From: Favolaschia claudopus
Lineage: Eukaryota; Basidiomycota; Agaricomycetes; Agaricales; Mycenaceae
NCBI GenBank assembly: GCA_037176885.1
Contig: JAWWNJ010000131.1
Coordinates: forward strand, 496,001-560,000
Direction of reading: 5' to 3'
DNA length: 64,000 nt
Position 1 is the stretch's first letter; every line of letters starts with the position of its first letter. The position numbers were made by a program, and so were the translations under genes. Shown piece after piece: positions 55,169 through 64,000 of the stretch. The notes below the pieces were generated by a model. The model had not been told where the DNA came from. It saw nothing but the letters and a program-made list of their open reading frames with translations, and did not search any database.

Positions 55169-57189
55169 TCAATAATATCCCCCATATCCATACTTTTTCT
55201 CCAAGACACTAGGCATCGAATCCCCCGGGTCATTCACCTTCAACCCACTCTCCTTCAACGCCTGGAAGCTCGCCCTGACCTCAGCCGAATGAATGTAGGG
55301 AGGAATCCAAACACTGCGCAGCGAACGTTCTGCATGCGGTTTTATATCCCACCGCGACTCGACCATCTCGCACAAAGCCTCCTCGAACGCGAGCAATTCC
55401 GATTTGACGTGATTTTTTGGCGCGGCGATGCGGAGGGAGGTGAGGCCGGGGAAGAGCCTGGGGGTGATATCGGTGTCAGTGTGGTGTCGGAGGGTCAAGG
55501 CTTGGAGGACGTTTGTTGGGAATTTGGGGTCCCCGAATGGGGGTGCGGGACGGGGGAATTGTCGGAGTCGGTGATTCCAGTCGAGGTCGAGGTGCATTAT
55601 TGTTTTACATGTGGGGGGTATGTCTGCGAGGAAGCGGTCGCCCGCTTCGTCGAAATTTCGGCGGTGGTCGGTGTGGGCGTGGAGGCGGAGAGTTTGCAGG
55701 GGACAGGTGGAGCGCTCTAGAAAGATATGGATGGGTGAGGGCAAGTGCAGTGACTCCCCTGATGTTGTGAGGTGGAGAGATTGGAGGTTTGGTGCTAGGA
55801 GATACGGGAGGAGGGAACAGTCGCTGCTGCATGTGAGGTGAAGGAGATGCGGAAGTGTAAGAATCGCAACAGAGCCAAGCTCGTCGCCGTCCTCGGATTC
55901 CTCCAGCTCACATTCGATTAGGACGGCTCGTGTTGCCGAGATGATTTGGAAAAGGATCGTTGAGAGCGCGTGGATGTGGAGGTGGGTGATTATGGGCCAG
56001 GGGAGATTCAAGTTAATGTAAGGAGGCACAGATGAATGCGAATCGGAAGGGAGAAGTAAATCGGGTTTGCCTATTTGTATGTTCGTCAAGCGAGGCGCAG
56101 AGGCGAATACATGATTGAGTTCGGAAGGCCATGGAGAGGGGGGCGGCGCGACGACGTTATGATTATTGGAGGGCATGGTGGGCCATAATTCATTGTCCTC
56201 CAAATCCTCCGCTTCGAGGCAGAGATAGCTCAGTTGTCCGACTTTGCCTCTGATCCTAGATAGAACATCGAGGAATGGCGCGTTCTGACCCCATGCGAGG
56301 GTTAGATGCGTCCATCGACTGCTGTGTTCGATGAGAGCCGAGAGGAGGGCGATGTAATGCTCGGTATAGATAGTCGAATCCAAGTCGTCGTTGACGACAC
56401 GGAATTTGATTCTGAGTGGCGCGGTGCCGGATAGTTGGAGTTGAGTTTTTAGCGCCGGGAGAGGGTACGCTACGCGGATATCTATGCCTTCGGAGTCAAA
56501 GTCGAGTGGGACGTCCACGCAGATGTGAGACCAGAGCCATGGATCGGAGCGCGCGGCAGTGCGCCAGGATTGACAGACGTGTGTGAGGGGCCATGGGGCG
56601 GTGGGTACGTGGGTTTTGCCGCCGTTCATGCTGATAGCGCGGGAGTGGCCGTGTAATTCAGGGGATAGAGTCCAGCGGAATATTTCGGTGAGGATGTACG
56701 GGGGGAGTCGTTCGAGGGCTGGGGAAGAGTCGGTTTCGATTATAGTGTTGTGATTGACACGGGAAAAACGCGATTCGAGCTGTTGGATCACTGTTTCCAC
56801 GCAAGTCAACTCACGCATAACAGCGTCCCGGGTTTCTGAGATGGAGCGCATCCAGGGAAAGTGCCCGGCGGAGCCAATGCGCCAGAGGCCGGAGGCTTTG
56901 GCGCGGAGAGAGGCTGCGGAGGCGTAGAGGGTGAAGCCTTCGGCTGAGGTGTGGGAGGCGGCGGCTTCGTCTAAGAGAGTGTCGATTTCGAGTTGGTGGA
57001 GGCGGGCTGATTCTCTGTTTGCCTATCAGTGGGTGTGTTGTTTGAATTAGAATTTAGCGGATTGAGAGGGAGAGAGAGAGCTTGAGCTGACCTCTAGAAG
57101 CTGGGCTCTGTTGGATTGAGAAAGATGAGATGTCAGTTTGATGTCGAGAAACCCGGGCTCGGAGTCAACTCGAAGTCTACTGACCTCAT
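55169..57189 (-). CDS. F-box-like protein with leucine-rich segments
   Basis: Exons 57189-57185 (ATGAG only), 57107-57092 and 57022-55169 give 624 residues. The five-base first exon is inferred because it supplies the only in-phase ATG before RAQLLEANRESARLHQLEID. The N-terminus is helical, as is usual before the F-box in this agaric family; the F-box-like core is LPPYILTEIFRWTLSPE followed by PLTHVCQSWRTAARSDPWLW. The rest shows irregular leucine-rich strands (THLTLAW, LSYLCLEAEDLED, LQSLHLTTSGESLHLPSP) that would bind a substrate. The expected role is an SCF ubiquitin ligase substrate adaptor. Open frames on the plus strand over this region are shadows. Confidence 0.82.
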
Positions 57190-57951
57190 TTTCGTGTGTT
57201 ATCAGAGAAGTTCGCTTGATGTTTCTAAGAGGGAGGGTTGTGCGAAGTTTGAGTGCACTGGAATATCGAGAGCGTCGTCAGAAGGGGTGTTGAGGGGAAG
57301 AGCGAAGTTCCTACGGCTTTTAGGGCAGATGAGATGGGGCACCATGGCAACATGATGCGTAAAATGACTCTCACAAACGGGATTGGCTCTGGATTCAAAA
57401 GCACCTCACGTTCTGGCTGTTAAATGATTTAATCTGGACGGTACCGAATTGACTTGTACAGAAAAGAAAAAAGAAGTGTTGGATTTTGTAGACTGGATCA
57501 GCGCTCACCACCGGTTCGATTATTAGACCAGCCCACCTGTCAGTGTCTCACCAGTTATTCGAGACAAAAAGGCAGCGAGGCTTTGTTTGACATAGGCGGC
57601 AAAGTGTGGTGTGGAGTTTTTGGGCGGCCAGCCGCAGCGTACTGTACATATTCAGTGAAGCCAGCCAGGGAAATGGAATGCCACCTTGGAGTGCCTATGC
57701 AGTCACCTCACCTGGATGTCCAAGTCCCCACTCGCTAACGTCGCTGTTACGTCGGTGTGCTGTGATACAAAATCGTGGTGGACAAAGGCAAGCCTCGGAA
57801 CCGGTTACTCAGTATCCGGTGATGCGCCTGATGCGCATATCGTAACGTTCCCGCTAACTTGTTAGCGCTCTTCGAAAGTTGTGGAGAGAAAATTACATTT
57901 GGGATCACATTTAAACTATACAATTCTCGTGAGCTAACGAATCTGGGTTTA
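57190..57951. other. Intergenic region, no gene seen
   Basis: Open frames are short and lack motifs. Confidence 0.4.
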
Positions 57952-59551
57952 TCAATCGTTCGACACGGCTCTCCAAACAGACTCAGATCGACCGATTCGT
58001 CTCCACGTCGAATTCAGCAATGCAAGCTGAATTTCCTGCAACGTAGGGTAAGCGGTGATCAGTGACTTCAGTGCGCGCTCCTGCACGGCCAAAGGCAAAG
58101 GATTATCCACCCAGGATGCCTGTAGATGAAGAATCTCAACATTGCGAGGAAGGGGAAGACAGGTCGGGGAAATCTGTTGCAGGAACGACTAGCGAGAAAA
58201 CTGTAAGCAATCTTGAATAAGACGAAAATCAACCTGAGATACTCACCTGGTGTGTCCAAGATTCTACCTTGAGCTCTGTGTCTGGTAAATTATCAACGGA
58301 GATGGTGATGGTGATATTCGTGCCCGAGTCAGAGGCATCTCCTTCGTCGTCGGATATTTCTTGTTCAGGTAAATCATCGAACGCCGTGTCATCACATAGG
58401 ATGGGCAGCTCGTCAACACCCAGCGGCTCCGAGACGATATCTATTCCGCTGAAGCAGCCTCCGCAGCGCCCCATCCGCGGATTCGGAAGCTTCAGGATTA
58501 GCTCGGTGAGTTCAGGGAGGAGGGCTGTAATTTCGGTCAAGAATTCGTGCATCGAATTGATGCCATGCGCATTAGATTGCCATGGTAGGATCCGGGGTAG
58601 AAAGTGAACATAAGGAAGGTCCAGCGCGCGGAGAGGGACGGAGCTGCGGGAGAGAGCCGCACACGACTGCGAAAGAGACTGGATGGAACTGGAACCAATC
58701 GAAGCACGCGTAATCGGTCGATTTGGTGCCAATGAAATTATCATGGTTGATGGTCCAGTGAGGGCCCGTAAAATTGGGAGAGAATTTGATTTGATCACAG
58801 GGAAGTCGGAATTTTGGATGGAATTGACTGTCAGCGTTTCAAGCCGAGGAAACCGCTCGACATGTTGGAAAAATGTCTCGTGCTCCTTTACGAATTGAAG
58901 GGTGAGATGCGCAAGGATAGGAAGATCAATCTCCGTGAACCCCTCCCGCAAGAGATAATCGTGGCTGAGATCAAGGCTCTGCAGCTTGGTGTGCTTTGGC
59001 AGAACGCCTCCGGTGTCAATGATGGTCAATTCCCGAGTCTCGAGTGTCAGGTGTTGTAGTTTCGGCAGGGACAGAACCGTGCTTAATAGCATAGTGTCTA
59101 TCTTCAGCCGTTTGAGATGCACCGTCGATAGATTATGGCACAGCGTTAGCATTTTGCCAAAGGTCTGGAAAATTCGAGTGTGGAGGGCTTCGGAGACACC
59201 GGTGGTATCAATTTTGTACTGTTCCTGGTATCCCAATGCAACCGTCCACGACTGAACGAAAGGAGCCAAGGCCAGGGGCGACTCTGCTAATTTCTCCAGT
59301 CGAACGGCTATTCTGTGCATGGAACGCAGACGGCGAATGCGAGCCTCCTTGTCCATGCAGGAAACATAGAAATCGACCCCGGCGTTGAAGGATAGGTGCT
59401 TGAATAGAAAAGGGAGTGTGATGGAGCGAAAGAGTTTGCAGACTAACGATAGACGTCGCTGCTGGCGGAGGGAGCAGACAGACCAGCACAATGCCCAGAT
59501 CTCTACGGGCAAGAGAGCTAGATAGCGGACGGCGGGCTGAGGCTGGTGCAT
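57952..59551 (-). CDS. F-box protein with leucine-rich segments
   Basis: Exons 59551-58247 and 58188-57952, joined over a 58-base intron, give 513 residues. The F-box-like start is LLPVEIWALCWSVCSLRQQR and RLSLVCKLFRSITLPFLFKH; then come leucine-rich strands (NLSTVHLKRLKIDT, LPKLQHLTLETREL, KLQSLDLSHDYLL) and an acidic insert (EQEISDDEGDASDSG). The second exon continues the leucine-rich fold (PRNVEILHLQASWVDNPLPL, YPTLQEIQLA). It is the full-length relative of the gene at 50939-51976. The likely role is substrate choice for an SCF ubiquitin ligase. Confidence 0.82.
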
Positions 59552-59910
59552 GTCTCCACGAAATGGGTGTAGATAGGTGTAGATGGTCCTAGATGGTCAA
59601 TGAAGGCAGTAGAAGGCAGCCCATTCAGAAAGGATCGTGAGATAAACATGATTCACTGTGGCAACATGGTACAGCTTTGACGGATGTTGTCAAGGTACGT
59701 TCGATGATCATGATTCATGATTGATGCCCGAAGTACAGACTCCAGAGGCCTCAAGTTTAAATTCTGGAGAGTAAATGGTCATACAGGCTCATACAGGTTC
59801 TTGAGTTTGACATTTTTCTAGTTCGACTGGATGTGCCTTGGATCTACGTAAGTATATGATACGGCCCACTTGCGATCAAGTTACGCTTCGCATCCTACCC
59901 ATGTTGGGAC
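59552..59910. other. Promoter region of the F-box gene
   Basis: The region includes the block shared with 52.03-52.12 kb (tggtacagc, then cggatgttgtca). Confidence 0.4.
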
Positions 59911-62651
59911 TCACAATAACAATTGCGCTTCAGTATACTCGCTATCCGAGAATTCAACCTGATGTCTGAACAAGGGTGATGGATTCAGGAACGATTCCAC
60001 TCGCAGTAGACAAATACCAGGCACATACTTGTCTGGAACATGAAGCGTCAAGGCACGCATAGAAAAGAGCTTCACAACCGATGGATGAGTCTGCGCACAA
60101 CGATTGCAGCGGAACCGCGCGGGGTGTGAACCGCCTTCGAATAACATGATACGACGACGAGGGGGTCTGATAGGAAGCAGGAAATGAACTAAGTGTTCAC
60201 CTTCTATCGGATTCTCGATAGAATGCCTGCGTTAGAATGAGAGTGTTAAGCGTGAAGGGGTTGAGTAAGTACATAGGAGCAGACTTACGCTTTGTAAAGG
60301 TGATATTTGACGACCCGATGTCGACCAAGCCGTGACGGAAGGAAATCATTGCACAAAGTGCACGACCAAGATGGAAGACGAGTATAATCAGGCGATCCAT
60401 CTCGCCTCCGCACGTCTGCAGCCGCAAGCGGAGAAAGAAGGGTCCATGACGGTACATCATGCGAAATATCTTGCTGTTTGCTGGCGGAATGCACCACCTA
60501 CAAACCAAGATGAATGATCCGAAACAACCGAAAAAAAAATGAAACTCACACATTGGCGCCAATCCATAGCATGCCGCTGGCCCTGAGACTCTGGTGAACA
60601 GTCATTACATACAAATCGCGCATCCACGAAGTCCATCTGCGACGCAGTTGCGATGTCTGGATTCAACCCAACGAGTAATACAAGTTCCGCCGCGACTCGG
60701 CTTCCCTGGTCCTCAAGCTGAACCAACTCGGCTCCCGGAAACGGGAGCTCCGGTTCGCCTGTCCACCTATGGAGATGTGCACGAGCCTCGTCCCATCCGA
60801 TTGCAACTTCGAAATGCATACCGGTTCGGTGTATGCGGAAAACACTGCTTGCAAGTTCCAGCCTGTGAAAACCGAGATTTTCTAATTGCTGAGGTTGGCT
60901 TTCAACCTTCGGCAGTACAGCAATCAAAAGCTTCTTCATCTCGAGTATCCATGTTTCGACAAACGCTGGAGAAGCTTCAAGGGCTTGGATCAGGCGCGGA
61001 TCATCAGCGGATATTGAGTCTTCAGAGTCCTCTTCGATTAGCTGGGCAAGAGGCGGAAAGTTTACGATGGTATGTGGAGGTAGATGGTACCCATGGCGTA
61101 CGCCAGGAACGGCAGCTTGTAATTTCGTGATGGCATGCCCAAGAATTGCCTGCTTCCTGGCTTGAATTCGGAGCTCTCGCTCATGCTTCAGGCGCTGAGT
61201 TCGAGCTGCTAGAACACTAGGCACGATAAAAGGACGGGCTCGGTTCCACACTGAAGGAATGATCATTCAATAATTGAACAGTAGGCCTTGTGCGAAAGAA
61301 AATACGGACGTTTGGAGGTGAGGCGCGGCTTGCGGTAGAATAACTCGCAGTCGTTGATGTCGTAAAACGAGCTGTCGACGTCGCGCTGGTCGAATCCTTC
61401 AGCTACGAGCCGCTTTGCAGCTCTTCTGTGATATGAGCACCAACTTGAGCGAGAAAAAGAAGCTCCCACCTAATGGAAACCTTATCCAGTTTCTTCGAAT
61501 ACTCCATGCTAGAAGTGTGTCTCACTGCCCAATACCATTCATTACATCGATCTGCAAGCTACAAGAAAACGTGAATCAGAGGGCAATGTAGGTCAAACGA
61601 CATAAGTTAGCTTACCTCGGTAAGTTCAGCTACGGACTTCTTCCTAGCTTCAATGAAGCTGGATATAGCAACTGCGGAGTCATCGCCCGTTGAGAGACGT
61701 TCGTACTCGGCGACAACGGCGTCGGCATCACTGCGCCAAAATCTACCCCGGTGATAATCCCAGGGTAGGTCGTCCGATGCCGGGGCTAGATCATAGTTTG
61801 AATTTGGAATTTTGTCATTTTGAGAAAACAGATATCACCTCGCTGGGTCCGGTGAACAATCCAATTCAACACATGGGTTGCATCATACCCCGGTATTACA
61901 TCGAGAAGACTATGTTTGCGCGCATTTGAAGAGAACGGAAAACACTGAGCAAGATGAACGTACTTTTGATCAGCACATGGAGGGCAAATGCGACGGCACA
62001 GGATATAGTCACTTGTGCCGGGCTCTCCGCATTGCTGTGACGACAAATCATTGGCTTATTAGCTCTGGTGATAATGGATTGAAAAGACCTCACCTCACAT
62101 TTCAAACGGCCAAAGAGTAATCGCGTCCAGCGTTGACCTGGAATACCGGCAGGGCATTGAGGAAGTTGGAGGGTTGTATTTTCAGGATGGTCATCAACCA
62201 AAAGCGAGTGGCCCCAAATCGGGTCGGCGATAGGAGAGGCGAGCAGCTCTCGAAAGGCTTTATTTGTGCGCGAGAGCTGCGAGAGCTCAAGTGGGTGAAG
62301 GTATGCAAGAACCTGATTATTCATAAGCATCTCTGTGAACCACAGAAAAGAGAGAGCGGCCACGCACTTCCAGAATAATGTCTAACTGCGTACTGGGGAA
62401 GAGGCTGAGACTCGAAGGTACGTAGTTTACTTTAAGTCGTGCAATGCGAAGGCTTTTCCAAGCCTCGACGGTGGCATAGTTAACTGCAAAAGACAATATA
62501 CTTATATTTTTAGCGAAATAAAACGGGACCAAACTCGCATACCAGTCTCCAGATTGCGCGCGGACCTTGGTGAGATCTCCTCCGCGGGATCGGCTTCAAC
62601 GAATGGAAGAGAAAGCGTGGCTTCAGTTTCAACTGAGGTATCGGCACACAT
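59911..62651 (-). CDS. F-box protein with several zinc-binding cysteine/histidine clusters
   Basis: The gene starts at ATG 62651 (MCADTSVETEATLSLPFVEA). Later exons carry the F-box (FPSTQLDIILE, intron, VLAYLHPLELSQLSRTNKAF) and a cysteine pair region (KCE, intron, QCGEP...LCRRICPPCADQ). They continue with VIPGYDATHVLNWIVHRTQR, DDLPWDYHRGRFWRSDADAV, LADRCNEWYWAVRHTSSMEY, RRAAKRLVAEGFDQRDVDSS, LWNRARPFIVPSVLAARTQR, and a zinc-like cluster FVCNDCSP...MDWRQC joined to VVHSASKQQD. A further CTLCNDF...HRVVKYHLYK cluster precedes the 3' end. This order is the usual layout of a large agaric F-box family. Donor/acceptor phases agree across the internal exons; the last exon (60.2-59.9 kb) does not join cleanly in phase, so the 3' end is uncertain. 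The expected role is an SCF substrate adaptor. Confidence 0.7.
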
Positions 62652-63592
62652 TGAAGCAGTTGGGAGTGTATAGGCTTTGGCCCGGGTTCGGTGTGGGCTT
62701 GAAGTAGAGTACCGGAGGCTCAGAATTTATGGCCGTTTCCTCGAGCTCCTGTCGTGGATCAGAATGACTAGTTCTGAGTCGAACCATAACGGTACCGTAT
62801 GTCTACACTTTAATGCCTGTCATTGCCATCAACGTCGACAGTCGTCAAATGTGAGTGGCACCGGAAAGTAGTAAGTACCTCAACCCACGAAAGAAATTAG
62901 GTCGGATTCAGACGAGTTCCAATAGATCTTCCTCTGCAACCGGCAAAGTAGCGGAGAGACGCTGTGGCTTATGAGGAGGAAAGATAGCGTCACGACTCAC
63001 CACCAGTGCGCCGCCTCTGACGATGCGTCAAGAATCAAGATGAAGAGATCAGTGGCGATGTGGGCATTCGGTATTTGCCGCATTTCCTGATCTCTGGGGT
63101 GATGGCCGTTTACTCCCGACAAACGAACCGAAATCAAACATCGAACACGAGATTCCAGCAAGAAAAAGAAAGAAAATTTTATTGCCTCTTATCGTTGGAG
63201 CTACTCAAAATTGGGCTCCCACCGCCTTTGATGATTCCCTCAAAGCAAAACCTCTATCTCAGTGTACTCGTCCATTGAGAACGAAACCGAATGTCTGCCA
63301 TGTGCAGATGAGTTAAGTAATTGCGGAGATGAGAAATCCATCGTACGCACTTGTCAATAACATGCATTTTTATTGCATGCTTCGAGAAAAGCTTCACAAT
63401 CGAAGGACGCTGGAAAGCGGGATTTCAGCTGTCTCACGGTCTGCGTTTGTCCGCCAAAGTGACCACAACAATGTCCAAACAAAGTCAGGCTCTCCCTTTC
63501 AGTTTCACGCGTTTCTCAGTCACTCACAGTCGACGACGACCACCCCAGCGCTCACTCGCTCACTCACCCAACCACACCTCATCCGCCCCTCC
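62652..63592. other. Intergenic region, no gene seen
   Basis: Only short frames without motifs. It separates two outward-facing genes and probably contains both promoters. Confidence 0.4.
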
Positions 63593-64000
63593 ATGCGAAT
63601 CGCTCGCCACGTAGCCTACGACGTACTCGACGACGTCCTGCCATGTCACCCACTCACACCGCGCCGTCACCTCCCTGTATCAAGTGTGCCACTCTCCTCC
63701 TCCTTCCCCTCGTCAACACCGCCCTCAAGCCGACCTCCAATCCCTGCCTACGCGGCTTTGACTCCGACACTCGACACCGACTCGCTCGCCGCAAGCGTAC
63801 GCCATCGCGACGCCCTCATCTCTCTCCCTTCTCCCCGCCAACCCACCATCAACCCTCGACATCTACACCGTCGCCTTCCTGTCAAGTTCCCCCCGCCTCC
63901 CCCTCAACCTTTCTCCAAACTCGACTTTCAAGCCTCCTCCGCCTCAAACTCCGCCACTCTCCACGCCGACACCCTCGTACGCCGAATCTCCCGCATCACG
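63593..64000 (+). CDS. 5' part of an unrecognised gene, runs off the window
   Basis: From ATG 63593 a frame stays open for 136 codons to the window end (start MRIARHVAYDVLDDVLPCHP). It is rich in Pro, Ser and Arg and has paired hydrophobic positions (LDTDSLAASVRHRDALISLP). The region is GC-rich and stop-poor, so length alone is weak evidence. No domain is recognised. Confidence 0.4.
   Translation, partial: MRIARHVAYDVLDDVLPCHPLTPRRHLPVSSVPLSSSFPSSTPPSSRPPIPAYAALTPTLDTDSLAASVRHRDALISLPSPRQPTINPRHLHRRLPVKFPPPPPQPFSKLDFQASSASNSATLHADTLVRRISRIT

Noticed and set aside
55513..55841. Plus-strand glycine/arginine-rich frames
   Set aside because: They are shadows of the minus-strand F-box gene at 55169-57189, whose leucine-rich protein is far more convincing.
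1..64000. Prokaryotic features (operons, CRISPR, IS elements), rRNA or tRNA genes
   Set aside because: Intron-rich eukaryotic gene structure throughout; no arrays of short spaced repeats and no cloverleaf or rRNA sequence noticed by eye.

Overview
The window is nuclear DNA of a mushroom-forming basidiomycete (Agaricomycete). The support is many 45-70 nt GT-AG introns, intact KDZ and MULE DNA transposons, F-box genes of agaric type, a fungal transcription-factor domain, and glycine-rich modules of the GGTGGxGGxGxGP type that I recall from agaric predicted proteomes. No rRNA, tRNA, CRISPR array or bacterial operon structure was seen. Gene models were built by hand from splice sites, reading phase and comparison of paralogues inside the window.

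Layout. 1-4.7 kb: right part of a MULE transposon whose single gene fuses a Ulp1-like protease to a transposase. 4.9-33 kb: a tandem array. Each unit holds a plus-strand gene with a short first exon and then one or more glycine-rich exons bounded by phase-1 introns, plus a 1.5-2 kb GC-rich repeat whose exon-like segments lie on the minus strand, so the two are head-to-head. The plus-strand genes carry different downstream domains: two SAM-like domains (7.2 kb); a GYPL-containing domain running in frame into a Zn2Cys6 finger (12.9 kb); the GYPL domain plus a dsRNA-binding domain (18.4 kb); hydrophobic segments, a ubiquitin-like fold and a zinc ribbon (23.8 kb); and a Fungal_trans_2 domain (28.1 kb). 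A sixth member at 45.0 kb combines the ubiquitin-like/zinc-ribbon protein with the GYPL domain.

33.4-45.0 kb: a complete 11.6 kb KDZ transposon with about 155 bp terminal inverted repeats and a perfect 8 bp target duplication. It sits between the putative TATA box and the start codon of the sixth family gene. It encodes an intact 1389-residue CxC/DDE transposase with a C-terminal Ulp1 protease, a small minus-strand gene and a large proline/alanine-rich accessory gene. 47.5-55 kb: transposon debris (pogo-like remnant, a 431 bp hAT-type MITE, a further MITE candidate) and an F-box gene. 55-62.7 kb: three more minus-strand F-box genes. 63.6 kb to the end: the 5' part of an unrecognised open reading frame.

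The main biological signal is the array: one glycine-rich module joined to signalling, RNA-binding and DNA-binding domains, expanded by segmental duplication. That looks like a fast-evolving recognition or regulatory family, but the function is inference only.
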